A DNA stretch of 64,000 bases from Zhengitettix transpicula (lineage: Eukaryota > Arthropoda > Insecta > Orthoptera > Tetrigidae). Every line of letters begins with the position of its first letter. Position 1 is the first letter of the stretch. The notes under the pieces are model-generated. The model was not told where the DNA came from. It saw nothing but the letters and a program-made list of their open reading frames with translations, and did not search any database. Location of the stretch: contig CM073591.1 of assembly GCA_037074705.1 (NCBI GenBank), forward strand, positions 183,483,432 through 183,547,431, written 5' to 3'. A program made the translations under genes and the position numbers. Below are positions 1-10,964 of this stretch, one piece after another.

Positions 1-663
1 AGGGAGCTGGAGGGGGAGGAAGAAAAATTAATTGGTTGAGGAAATCGCAGTTGGTCATTTTGATAGACTTCCCTCGCCTGACTCACCGGGGCTTGTTTAA
101 TTAAACTACTCTCAGCCGGCAAGTGCTAAGGGGGAGCTCAAACAGACGAGCCAGCTCAAATTACGCCCTAACGCGGAAAATAGACTTATGTTCGCGCTGT
201 TTTACAACTTTTCTCCTCACAAATCTACTAAATCACTGTTAAATCGTCTGCATGCAAACAATAAATTTTCCATTCTTGTTAGAAAATTGATTGACTGACA
301 ATTACAGGTATTTTCTCCAGCAACGCTTAGTCATTTATCGGATCTCCGAACAAGCGTTTTTCATGTAAACTAGTTCATGGAATCTATTAACCGAAACAAT
401 AATCACAATAGTGTTTTACCGCCTCATCAAAGTTTTCATAGTTCATAATTTTCTTTCAGATCCAGGTCATAAACCAATCTATTACGTTAGTTATTGTTCA
501 GAGATATCTCACAGTCTTGTGTTACCAGTATAAGAAGCAGAAGAATATCGCCGTTGAGTAAATTCTTATATTTGAATAGCCATTTCCCATCGGATAATCC
601 TGCCAGTGATAGGCTAGATGCGATTTCTTTAATTAGACTATTACGTCTTACACAACTGCTTAT
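1..663. other. Non-coding, no gene recognised
   Basis: I see no splice-flanked coding frame, RNA gene or transposon domain here. The first 180 bases are moderately GC-rich and the rest is AT-rich. The overlapping short open frames near 490-760 on both strands have no recognisable motif and partly cover a dispersed repeat. Confidence 0.6.
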
Positions 664-745
664 TTTTTCTTTTATAAGTGTGCAAACACGGCATCCATAA
701 TGGGAGATATTTTTTGAGAGATAATTGTCATATATAATTGATAAT
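664..745 (+). repeat. Dispersed repeat, copy 1 (pair with 2119-2198)
   Basis: About 80 bases match 2119-2198 in direct orientation with scattered substitutions. Shared blocks include TTTTCTTTTAT, CGGCATCCAT and ATAATTGTCAT. No coding content or terminal structure is visible, so the family is unknown. Confidence 0.6.
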
Positions 746-2118
746 ATAATGGGTTGCAATTTATATTTTCTAGTTTATGTAACTAATGGATGAATTCACA
801 TAATTTGCATAAAGAAAATATATTTAATAATTTTCTAAATAAACCATACTTCTTATTATCTTTAGGCATCTGTTAAGCTGTGATTGGATGGTTTCCCTCA
901 CCTGTGTTATCTTTCTCAAGTGTACATACTTCTAAAACAATTTTTATCGTCTGTAAAGACGATTAACTATTTTTATTATTATTTATTCTTATAATTTCAA
1001 TCCAAAGATTTTATAATTCTGTTACTACAACAAGTAAGATCAGGAATACGCTAACTGTGCGTAAAACTGGTATGAAACATTATAAAAGAGACCCGTATAA
1101 GTCTTATTAATTCCTTGAGAGTATCCGCTCCATAGACTGTATTTAACGCATTTTAGAATACGGTTTATGTTCGAAACGAAACTTAGTTCTTAATCCTTAA
1201 AACAGTTTCTGATCTGTTAAAGTAAACCACACGGAGCATGTTTATTATGTTTTTCAGATTCAGACCCAAGTTATTCTGCCTCAATGAATCCTTACATTAG
1301 ATTAAGATTTATCTGAAAATCGCAGGAGAGTATTAAATGATTTTTTCGTTAGGATTTAATTTGTTAATGAATACTAGTAAATTTCATGTATCTTCTACTC
1401 TATTAATCTGTGTGTTGTATTTCCTGTTTCTGCATGATATACTTAAAAACCTTATTATTTTTAATATTTCGTTATGGACAGAGTATTTTACTTGTAAATG
1501 GATCTATAATAAAACAAAAGAAAAACAATAATTTGATTAAACACATATTTATTTCTCAGCGTAATCTTCTTTCAGGTAGATACTCTTTACTACCTTGAGT
1601 TCAACTTTTATACAAGTCGCCTAAAAAAAACATTTTTTGCTCAAAATATGCGTTTGTTTAGAAAATTATATCGTTCGACGTGAAATTATTTCGGCTTTCC
1701 ATTTTGCTAGTCATAAAATAGTAAAATTTGCAATTGACGCAAATTATAGATGCTGCAACAGTCCGACCTTCAATTCGACCATTTTCGTCATCTAAACTGT
1801 ACAGGTGTGCACCCGTGCCTTAGCTCGGTAGATGATGACTTTATTTTTATTCATATGTTTTTTATTTATTTATAGCTCCAAGTGCCCCTGTAACTATGCG
1901 TAATGTTTATCGTATTCGTTTTTCTGAAGAGTCGCTGTTGATAGTTCCTCGTGTACTCCATTCCTTTTCGGCCGTATCTCAACGTCTTTGTCGTTTTCAG
2001 AGTATGATCGCTAGCAAAAAACCAATGTTTAGTGTGTTATGTATCGTTGTATAATAAAAAGTTGCCAGAATTGTGACGAATAAACGCCAAACTCGACACT
2101 GAATCAATCGCATGATTT

Positions 2119-2198
2119 TTTTTCTTTTATCTGCCTGCAAACGCGGCATCCATCGTGTAGATATTTTTCGAGAAATAATTGTCATGTATAATTGAAAA
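2119..2198 (+). repeat. Dispersed repeat, copy 2 (pair with 664-745)
   Basis: This is the diverged direct-orientation partner of 664-745, about 1.45 kb downstream. A tandem duplication and two insertions of one family are both possible. The 1.4 kb between the copies contains nothing I recognise. Confidence 0.6.
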
Positions 2199-4384
2199 CA
2201 GTGAGCCACGGGAGATATCTTTAGATATTACTAGGGGTAGATTTTGTCAGTACATTTTATGAATTACAATATTAGACATTATAGATTTTTAGATACCTTT
2301 ATCTAATTATTTTACTCATAGTGATTAGTCTTAGTTGCCTTTTGTTTCTTTATATCATTCCATCGTTTTTATTTTGTACCAAACTGCTAATCAACCTGTT
2401 CACAGGATAAGCATTACCGACATACAAACCAGTGTGTGAATGACATAAATTATTTCTGTGTGTATCATATTACTTGTTTAATGGGTCTGTAGATCTGTAC
2501 TCATCAAAATTTTGTTTGGACTGTCTCAGAATGGTGATAAAATTGACCTCTTGTAAAATTCTGTGAGCATGTTGGCTTTAAAATTTTCCGGGTTTTTGAA
2601 TCGCTTCGCCGCGAGCTACCACGCAACGGTATCGAGTTTTAATTTGACGAGCGCTTGTAAGGGGAGTACCGAGCCATGTAGCCCACGGACGTAAGAGAAC
2701 ACGCCAGCCTCCGACGCTAATGGAACTGAATAAGTGCCATTAAAGGCACAGCCTCTTCAACAGAAAAGTCTTGCCATAATTGATGTACCGCAGGCTTACA
2801 CCTCACTTCTACATTTTACAGAGTTTTTCGCCTGCTCTCAGTGATCGAGATCTTGGACATATTTAAAACTAAAGCGCCATAAATATTAATAAACGATAAT
2901 TTTGATCAGCATTTAATAAGGATGCGTTACGCAGAGAGGGTATTTATTAACCTCAGTAACTAATATTTGAATCATAGATTATCTTTGCGGGTCTTCCAGC
3001 TAGCTTACTTATAACTTACTCATCTTTCAGCCTGGCGTATTGTCGGAATTATCAGTCAATAAAAATTATAATTGAAAAACTGTTATTCTTGTATACAAGA
3101 AATATAAAACTTCGTCTGAAGTAAAAGGAGGGTTACAAACATAGTGAAATAAATAAGAATTTTGAAAAGCACCATACTGATGTTACTATTTTAGTAAGTG
3201 TTCTGTCTACTGGCAGATCCTTGGGCTTGGTTTGTAAGTATCCTCCTTTCCCTGTCCTCCTTCATGACCAAATATCTTCTTCTTTCTCCCCTCAAATCAT
3301 TTGGCAGCTGCACTCTTCTTATACGATCTTTAAAATTCATATTAACTCATCCTCATATAATTAATTATTACGAGTTTATCTTTAAATTAAAATTTTAGAA
3401 CTGAGATGTTCCAAAATTAGGGGCGTTTTTATAATGTTTTAATTTGTTCTTAATAAATCTCTGGTTGATGTTATTTCATTTATTAAAACTGCCAAATAAA
3501 TATAATTGTTATACGAGGCCGATGTCTTGTAATATTATAAAAGCTAGTCTCTGGAATGCTTTACGCGAATTGATTTTTTTTGGACGGACATGTAATTCCT
3601 TGTACAATAGGCTACTATTAACATACATACCATTCGTTGTACCTATTCATTAAACACGCAATGGTTTACCCCGGCGTATTCAACTGATAGTAAATTCCCT
3701 AATACGTTGCATTTTCGGAGAATATGGTAGCGTCACATACGTTTCATATAACAGATGTTTTCACCGTCAATTTAAATCCATATCCATATCCCGTTAAGTT
3801 TCCTCGAGTGTGGCTGTGATTAATTTATGCTTTATAAATTCAACCTGCTCAACCCTCTTGAGTTCTTGAACTGCTGTATATTTACAAATACCGATGGATC
3901 CTTTTGTTTTTCCCAATATATTGGCCTTTAGTGCACAAACTACTGCTGACATCTTATTAATGAAAAATGTTTTTAAAGTAAAAGAATACAATTGCCGTTC
4001 AGTCTTTTTGCTTATATCGTACTACTTGATATTTTTTGTTTTATTCACTGCAGGCTAGTGTGTGTGTGTGTGTGTGCAGGTGTGCAGTCATGTGCATAGA
4101 AGCAGTAATCTATATTACGGTCACATATAGACTATATCGGCTTTGACACGCAGTAATGAATTTTGATTGCCACGGAAGTTGAAACAGTAGGTAATAAATT
4201 ATTGTGAGTTTGTGCAGATTTACAACACATTGTTTATTCCATTCTAAAACTGTACAAATACGCAATATTTATATGAAATAATAAATAGGTGTTTTTGGGC
4301 TACTGGTGCCTAAAGTATTTGATATTTGTCGAAGAGGTTAAATATATTATTATTATATAATAAAAATAGCTTCCTATTAGTTCG
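2199..4384. other. Non-coding stretch
   Basis: No gene is supported. Short frames at 3198-3398, 3444-3653 and 3794-3991 (minus) lack motifs and coding-like composition. The segment 2600-2760 is slightly GC-enriched but unassigned. A short (TG)n tract lies at 4059-4076. Confidence 0.55.
4059..4076 (+). repeat. (TG)n microsatellite
   Basis: An uninterrupted run of nine TG dinucleotides. Confidence 0.95.
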
Positions 4385-4775
4385 AAAAAAATTAATTATT
4401 AAATTTTGAAACATAATAAATAAATATAAAACTCGACGTTTCGTCCCTGATTGAGACGTCTTTATGTGTTTCATTCATTTATCTAAACAAATAAATTGAG
4501 AAACAAAGTCTTACAATTTGATAATTTAAAAAGTACAATTATGTATATTATAATTTAGAGTGTTACAATTTATTATAATAAAATGTGAGCAACACTATAA
4601 ATTGTATTTTACATAAATATATGTTTTAAAAATTATAATTTTGTAAGACTTAGTTCTTCAATTTTTTTGTTTAGATAATTGAATGTAACATCTATACACC
4701 TGAAGAGATCTCAACTGGGACGAAACGTCGTGTTTTATATTTATTACGTTTCAAATTGAATGATGAATTTTTTTT
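4385..4775. repeat. Long inverted repeat with hammerhead-like cores
   Basis: Two imperfect arms of about 90-100 bases (roughly 4395-4510 and 4665-4765) are inverted around an AT-rich spacer. Both carry GGGACGAAACGTCG, on the plus strand in the right arm and the minus strand in the left. In the right arm CTGAAGA (4700-4706) is followed by a potential short hairpin and GAAAC (4722-4726). This is the order of conserved parts in a hammerhead ribozyme. Penelope-like elements are known to carry such motifs in their terminal repeats. The inverted repeat is direct observation; the ribozyme and Penelope assignments are inference. Confidence 0.6.
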
Positions 4776-5640
4776 CTAAAGAATAGACTGATATTTTTAT
4801 TATTTAATTAAAATATGATGTCAGATTGTTAAATTATCATAGCCTACATATCACTTACAGGCAGTTCGTTTTCTAATTTTTCATTGACAGGGCGTAATAC
4901 ATTACCTTCATTATAAATAACTGAAGATTATGCTGAACTATTTAAATACAAGGTTTGTATCCTATTATTTCAATAGTTGATGGTTTCCTCTAATGATGGA
5001 TATATTTTACACAGTTTGTCTCACTATTACATGGATTTAAGGTTCTATCGAAGCGATAACTAAGTTAGTCGGGGGGGAAAACCGACCCGCCGTACAGAAG
5101 CGTTACACACCAAACGCGACATCTGTCGAAAGGAAGGATCTCTGCTACTGCACCGACGGCATTTCACTCGTAGAGAGAGTGAGCTTTTTCAAGCGCCGCT
5201 ATGTATTTGGTTCTCGATTATTTACATCTTCCTAAATAATGCTAAAAGTTTAATGAAAATCATAAACCGAATTTAATTAACAAAGCCAATAAGTTATTAC
5301 GTAATTTAATGCAGTTCATAGCTAATTTACGTCTGACAAATTTTATCAACTAAAATTATTCTATTTACCGAGGTAGGTTACTCTGATGTTTTACGTGTGT
5401 AAATTCAAGTATCTGAAGGAAAAAAAATTATGTTTGTAGCACTATAAGCCTATATTCATTGGTCTAAGTTGCGGGTTTTACAATGTTTATGGATTTACTA
5501 ATGTTTGAGGAGAAATATTCTATAAATTAATTCTAATATACTTAATTTTGGAGGTAGGAAATCTAAACGAGAAAGATTTTCGTCCGTTTTAAAGAAGTCC
5601 GAATTTTATTATACCCATGGTATTTACTGCCGAATCTCAG
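4776..5640. other. Non-coding stretch
   Basis: AT-rich with no gene support. The segment 5070-5190 is more GC- and CpG-rich than its surroundings but has no recognisable frame. Confidence 0.5.
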
Positions 5641-5659
5641 CAATTGAATTAAATTCGAA

Positions 5660-6135
5660 AATACAGCAGCCAGACGTGAACCGGAATTTCTTCTTGGGCA
5701 TGGAAGTCAGACGGTTTATTTCGGAGACTCGAGAGCACTGTTTGAAACTTGCCGCCAACATAGGTACTATATTCACCATAGCATGTTATGGAGGCTCCCC
5801 GAAGATGGCAGCTTGCCTTTATTTTTCGGTATTGTTACTTTGTAGAGCGGTAGCCGCTAATCGGCGGTGTGTATTGCGTGCTCTGTGAAGTCGCTTCACT
5901 AACGTGCTTCACGCAGTCCCACGCAATAGGAACAAAGCGACCGCCAAACTCAATGAGAGGCCGCGCACAAAGCGCTGCTATGGGGCGCAATTGGCACACA
6001 GAGGCGTAGTAATGCAATCGCCTGGGAAAACACGCACAATGGGCTAGGCGCACGCGCCTGCGGTCTGCCGGCTGCATTAGGCGCTCATTAAAATTCAATA
6101 ATATCACATACGGCGTCGCTCCTTGCAAGACAAGT
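5660..6135. promoter_or_regulatory. CpG-rich island, unassigned
   Basis: This segment is rich in CpG and GC against an AT-rich background, and it contains GAAGATGGCAGC near 5801, similar to a YY1 site. A 101-codon minus frame (5835-6140) and a 70-codon plus frame overlap it. Neither has a family motif, and GC-rich DNA yields such frames by chance. It could be the promoter or first exon of a gene whose other exons I cannot see. Confidence 0.35.
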
Positions 6136-6881
6136 AACACGTCGTAGCCTCGATTGCCCTATTGCTTCTGAGATTCCTTTATGTCAGACACCAAGCGACT
6201 ACGCAGTCATTAATATCGTTTATAATTGAGGCACCATATTACCTAAACTGTATAGTAAAGTAAATTTGTTTACTAATTGTGCCACAATACAGCCTATAAT
6301 TCCAGGGTCTAGTACAAAATCCCGACACGTACTTGATTTGATTTACTTTCATTAGTTCTCGTATGAGGAAATAGGACATGTCAATAGATAAAATTACAAT
6401 ATAAGAATTGAATTCTACAATTATAAATAATTAGAAGTTAACATAAAAATACTAAAATTCGGAAACACAAATTTCCCTGTCCATCATTGGTAAAATAATA
6501 ATTCTTTAACTATACTAAGGGTATAATATAATATTTAAAGTTCAAATAAAATATTCAATATGTTCTAGTAAATAATTTATGATTCGAGAATGAATATACA
6601 TCACACAAAAATAAACACAAAACTTGACACACGAACACTAGGAGGAAACACGAACGACGGACAAGTCACTTCACGAAACACAGCGACGATGAATCTGAAA
6701 ACTCCAGGCCGTACATGAAATAAACAAACAAAAGAGCAGAAAAGACCAAAAGAAAACAAGCAAGTTATGAAATAAGTGGTTTTATTAGCAACACATTGAA
6801 CACTTTTGCAGTTTTGTTAAAAAATTAATTATTAGGGGAACGATCAAGAAACTCCTGTACCGAGTAAAACACTGGCGCCTT
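6136..6881. other. Non-coding stretch
   Basis: AT-rich DNA leading into the 3' end of the minus-strand LINE. No gene or repeat boundary was recognised. Confidence 0.5.
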
Positions 6882-8038
6882 TCAGTAGAATATTTTTACA
6901 TTGAATCCCAAAATTCTTGTAGTTATTATTGTTCTTAACATCTGGAGGAAGACCATTGTATAAAAGTATCCCTGAATGGTGAATACTTCTCTGGTAGAGA
7001 GCAAAGATCTTAGACCTGAGCGATTTTTAGTCTCGTAATCGTGAGACTCGCCATTCCCTTGAAAAAGATTCATGTTTCGCTTAACAAACTTTAAAATTTC
7101 GTGAATAAACACGCCGATAAGAGTTAATATTCGCAGACATTTGAAAAACATTTTAAAACTATATTTATTATTCGTATTAGAAAGTATTCTGATTGTACGC
7201 TTTTGCAACTTGAATATTTCAACGCTCCTGCAGCAATTGCCCAAATTTGAAATTCCATAAGACATGAGGGAATGAAAATACTCAAAGTTCACCATTTTCG
7301 TTGTGTTGATGTCAACATGTTGCTTTAAGGTTCTGAGACAATAACAACCCCAGAAAGCAGATCTATATGGTGAGTCCGATTTAAACTACTACCAATCTGA
7401 AGACCCAGAAAAGGCGCCTCAGCCCAGAATTTGTCTAGAAGGTTGTTACTACCATCCGTTGAGAACTGCACGATCTCGCTTTATCTAGATTTATTGACTT
7501 TAAACCACACATTTAGTTTGTCCACAGTGATGTTTACGTTTCTAACAAGATTATCAACATTTTATGTGAAATCACTTCATTTGTGTCATCCGCGTAGAGA
7601 ATTGATTTCAGAGGATGTACGAATCCTGGGAGATCATTAATATAAAGAATGAAAAGTAAATGCCCGAGAATCGAGCCTTGAGGAACACCGCAAGTAACTA
7701 ATTCCCAATTAGATAAATGAATATGATCATCTTTAGTGTCGACCGCTGCCTTTTGTTTACGACTTTTTAGATAAGATTTTAGGAGAAGCAAGGCTTTTCC
7801 CCGTACGCCATAATATTCCAAATTTCTTAGTAAAATTTCATGATCAACCGTGTCGAATGCCTTAAGGCTAGGGCACACTTGCAATTTTCAGTTGCGCAAC
7901 TGTTTAGTCGCAGTTGCATAGTTTTGGGCACACAACAGGCAACTAAACAGTTTGGTTGCTACGTATGGGCACGCATGGGGATGCAACTACAGTTGCTAGA
8001 TGGACTTCATACAGGTGGCAGCGTTGAGTGCTCTTGAG

Positions 8039-8104
8039 ATGAGAAGGAAGAAAAAATCAAAAAGGCGTTTTTGGCTTCATCCCTTGACGGCACAGCGTCC
8101 ATAA
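8039..8104 (+). pseudogene. Harbinger transposase N-terminal fragment
   Basis: A 21-codon frame starts at ATG 8039 and reads MRRKKKSKRRFWLHPL before a stop. A basic stretch followed by RRWW/FW-x-HP is typical of the N-terminus of Harbinger (HARBI1-like) transposases. The catalytic DDE domain is absent. The frame overlaps the antisense MADF fragment, so the join between the two ancestral ORFs probably lies near 8077-8104. Confidence 0.6.
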
Positions 8105-8214
8105 ACTGTATTACTATGTTCAGGCAAACATTTGTGGTAAATCGCTGGCCTTTCCCGGATTAATTCAATGAATTTTTCTGTCCAAGAAACGTCATCAATT
8201 TCTGTGAAATTCAT
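8077..8214 (-). pseudogene. MADF-domain fragment (Harbinger accessory ORF)
   Basis: The minus frame from ATG 8214 to stop 8077 encodes 45 residues including SWTEKFIELIRERPAIYH. This matches the first helix of MADF/Myb-like DNA-binding domains, which are commonly the second ORF of PIF/Harbinger elements. The rest of the domain is missing through internal deletion. It lies tail-to-tail with, and slightly overlaps, the transposase fragment. Confidence 0.6.
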
Positions 8215-8915
8215 TGTATTTAAATATTTTAGTGCTCAATTTTATTTTATATTTTTCCATGAATTTTTATTGTTTATTTGTGTTTTGAATAAATTATTAT
8301 AAAAACTGGTTCAAAAATTAATAATTTGACTGACCTATCATTTTGTTGAAATTGATTTGTTAAGATTTCTTGAGATATCAAATGTCAACTACAAGTACGC
8401 AACAGTTGGATTGCAAGTGAGCTCACCACCATTCAATTCAATGGGACAGACGGCGATTGCGCAACTATATGCAACTGAAAAGTTTGAGTAAAAAAAACAA
8501 ACTGTTTAGTTGCTGAAACTAGTAATTCAGTCTCAGTTGAATGTGTGCGCAGGTCCATAACGCTCCATACGACACAAATATGCAATCAAACGATTGCGCA
8601 ACTGAAAATTGCAAGTGTGCCCTAGCAGTTAGACAGATCAGCAAATATTCCCTCTACCGCCAATTCCTCCTCCAATGAATTTTGAATGTTTTGAAAAAAG
8701 TTGTACATTGCACTATTTGTGGATTTTCCTTTAAGGAAGCCATGCTGGGAGGAACTTAAAATATTGTATTTGCTCAAGAAATTATGTAATTTGATGTGAA
8801 TTATTGCCCAATGTACGTTTCGTCGACAATATCCCGAATGACGTTTTCCCAACAAGCTATTTTCCGGATGGGTCATTTTCACGAAATAAAGCACAATAAT
8901 AATATTGTAGAACAT

Positions 8916-9690
8916 CTAATGTTACATATCATATTATAATGATTATTTTGTAAATTAAGTTATGGAGCTGATTTGGAATATTACCGCTTCCATACCCACC
9001 CCTATTACTGCTTGGGGTGTTTCATCAAAACACATTGTTTGTTATTGGATCATACGGAATATGTGCACAAAATATGGTATAAATTGCTCCACTTTTTAAA
9101 TATTGAACGCAGAACTTTGTTTTAAACTCTTCCACCCCTACCCTTAGGAGCTCACCTTCAACGTAACCGGCAATTTGCACACCGTAATTATACTCAGAGC
9201 CACCTATTAGTCTGGGTTCAGTACCAATCTTGAGCGATATCAAATTATTATTATCTCGGGGTTAAACTTTATTTTAACACTGCTGGAATGCCTTAACTAA
9301 ACTCAGCGGCTACCATAACACCGGATTGTACACCAATCTTGGTCGTTATCGCAATTTTTTATCACTCCCTTTCACCCCAACCCTAGAGCTGTCCTCATGT
9401 TGTTAGGGAATGATATTAGATACTGAAAACGTCTAAAATGACATGTATCTGAGAGACCCCGTAAACTATTTATTCGGTGCCAATATAGACCGTTATGTCA
9501 TATTTTGAAACTACCACCTGCTTCCAACAATCATCAGTGTTTGCCCCTGGTTCTTAAGTGATACGTGTACCAAGTTTGGTTGAAATTGTTCCACGCATTA
9601 ATGAAGAACATAATTTCCAATAATAATATGTATAATATGATAAGCAACATATTAAGTGAACTTAGACTATCTCGATGTAAATTGTTGATG
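8916..9690. repeat. Degenerate non-coding repeat, RTE/CR1-tail-like
   Basis: Several loosely similar units contain phrases such as 'cacccctaccctta', 'gtaccaatcttg' and 'accaagtttggttgaaatt'. Wording of this kind is common in decayed LINE tails of arthropods. No protein frame is preserved. The family assignment is tentative. Confidence 0.3.
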
Positions 9691-9795
9691 AAGTCTTCAC
9701 GGTTAAGCACCAGGTTCAGATGTGTACTTCACATTTCTGCGAACATTCTCCATCGCTGTCTTCAGATTTAAAAATATACTTGACGTTTCTGCGGG
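9688..9795 (-). repeat. Hammerhead-like repeat, 'caccaggttcag' family
   Basis: It shares GTTAAGCACCAGGTTCAGA with the palindrome at 40911-41105. On the minus strand CTGAAGACAGCGA is followed by a loop, UCGC and GAAATGTG. This is a GCGA/UCGC hairpin between a CUGANGA-like block and a GAAA block. The fold is inference. Confidence 0.45.
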
Positions 9796-9839
9796 CATTC
9801 GCCTCCTCTATTTATTATCCTCTATTTCATAAAACGAAC

Positions 9840-9960
9840 ATTTCGGGAAAATGATCTGTCGGGAATACGTCAATCGGGATAATGTACTGTCGGGCAAACG
9901 TCAATCGGGATGCTTTTGTCGGGAAAACCTGCATAGGGGAAGTGTGTCTCGTGCAAACGA
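9840..9960 (+). repeat. Degenerate TCGGGAAAACG minisatellite
   Basis: Seven or so variants of a short motif (T/A)TCGGGAAAACGTC-like follow one another, alternating 'tgtcggg' and 'aatcggg'. Unit lengths vary between about 15 and 22 bases. There is no coding potential. Confidence 0.6.
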
Positions 9961-10413
9961 TGAACTAACATAATTACATATATTTCAGTACTATAAAATC
10001 TCGCGCAAACCGAGTTGAGGAGAATGTATCAAAATTAAGTCAGAGGCCACCTGGCATTGAACTTGTAGATGGACAATAGCGGATTTTATCGTAAAGTCGT
10101 TACTTCGTTTCAGTTCTAAAAGTATTCTAACTTGGAGCCCCGGGTGTGAAATTTGATGCCAATGGTGAATTTAATATTTGATTAGTGTTGATCTGTATTT
10201 AAGAGGAAAATAAAGTAATAAAAGTAGTATCCAATTTAATTTCAAATATGCAATGAAATCGTCGGTATGTATACTTATAATTTTATCTTATATTGGTTTT
10301 AACTGAAAATTAATAAAATGTGGTATACCACAATTCAGTAATTCTCATACATCAATACAACCAGTCAAATTTTTCCCCTTACAATTAAATTATGTTATTT
10401 AGCACCGAAAGTA

Positions 10414-10420
<7 letters not shown>

Positions 10421-10457
<37 letters not shown>
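10421..10457 (+). repeat. (TA)n microsatellite
   Basis: 37 uninterrupted bases of alternating T and A. Confidence 0.97.
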
Positions 10458-10459
<2 letters not shown>

Positions 10460-10840
10460 TACTTCTAATCGAAACAAAGTATACAAACATAGAAGCATGA
10501 GAAGTATGAGTAAGTAGATTTCGTACACTAATTGGTGAGAACGGAAGCATTATGAATAAATACTATTAAACAATTTAAGAGAACTGTTCAGTTCGAGTTC
10601 TGGAGTAAATTTTAAAAAGGGATGATTATTATCGCAACTACAAATAATTGAACTATACAAATAAAATGTCGTCTACATATTTAATATAGCATAGTGATTG
10701 GGTAGAAAGTAGATAATTACAAGAATTCGCTGAAGATCTCATGATCAAAGATAGGGCTTCACAACTTTCGACTTGATGATAGAGAACTTGATTAAACTTA
10801 AAGTAAGTGAAGTTGATAAGATTTAAAATTTAATTTATGA

Positions 10841-10880
10841 AAATGGACCATCTGGTTTCGAAACTTTTAATGACCAAGTC
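10841..10880 (+). repeat. Dispersed block shared with 26912-26952
   Basis: The block AAATGGRCCATCTGGTTT followed by GAAACT and TTAATGAC.AAGTC occurs in both places in the same orientation. The other copy sits inside the inverted repeat at 26.7-27.3 kb, so this is probably another fragment of that element. Confidence 0.6.
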
Positions 10881-10920
10881 GCAGTGATGAATAATTGGGT
10901 AACATATAGAAGGTTCAATA

Positions 10921-10964
10921 AATTATTTCTTTTGCATCACTTAATTATTTCTTTTGCATCACTT
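10921..10964 (+). repeat. 22-bp perfect tandem duplication
   Basis: The unit beginning AATTATTTCTTTTGCATCAC is repeated exactly twice, head to tail. Replication slippage is the simple explanation. Confidence 0.9.

Larger units (their letters stand above)
7865..8628. mobile_element. PIF/Harbinger-derived element inserted in the LINE
   Basis: The 764-bp element has terminal inverted repeats sharing about 33 bases (GCTAGGGCACACTTGC inward) after slightly different tips. It is flanked by TTA at 7862-7864 and 8629-8631, a 3-bp duplication of the TWA type expected for PIF/Harbinger. Removing the element and one TTA restores the host LINE frame as DLSKAF, a conserved RT motif. GCAACT/AGTTGC motifs recur about ten times near both ends, as expected for subterminal transposase-binding sites. 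It carries fragments of both Harbinger proteins but is too short to be autonomous. Confidence 0.85.
6882..8915 (-). mobile_element. CR1-like non-LTR retrotransposon remnant (RT and C-terminus)
   Basis: Read on the minus strand, three pieces form one reverse transcriptase region. 8915-8632 gives the fingers segment (SQHGF.KGKST) and GIFADLS. 7861-7534 continues with KAFDTVDHEILL, then CGVPQGSILG.LLFILYINDL and the catalytic LYADDT. 7530-6882 gives the thumb and C-terminal part (YFHSLMSYGI, KLQKRTIRIL). Frameshifts and stops between pieces show a dead copy. Endonuclease and 5' sequence were not found, so it is 5'-truncated or decayed. The reading is broken by a DNA transposon at 7865-8628. CR1/L2-like is the best fit from motif wording; the clade would need a phylogeny. 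Confidence 0.85.

Noticed and set aside
5835..6140. 101-codon minus-strand frame as a gene
   Set aside because: It lies in a CpG-rich island where long chance frames are common, has no motif and no splice context, and competes with a plus-strand frame.
7840..8037. 65-codon plus frame as a gene
   Set aside because: It covers the terminal inverted repeat and subterminal repeats of the Harbinger element.
7865..8628. hAT or piggyBac origin for the inserted element
   Set aside because: The duplication is 3 bp (TTA), not 8 bp or TTAA, and the internal fragments match Harbinger-type proteins.
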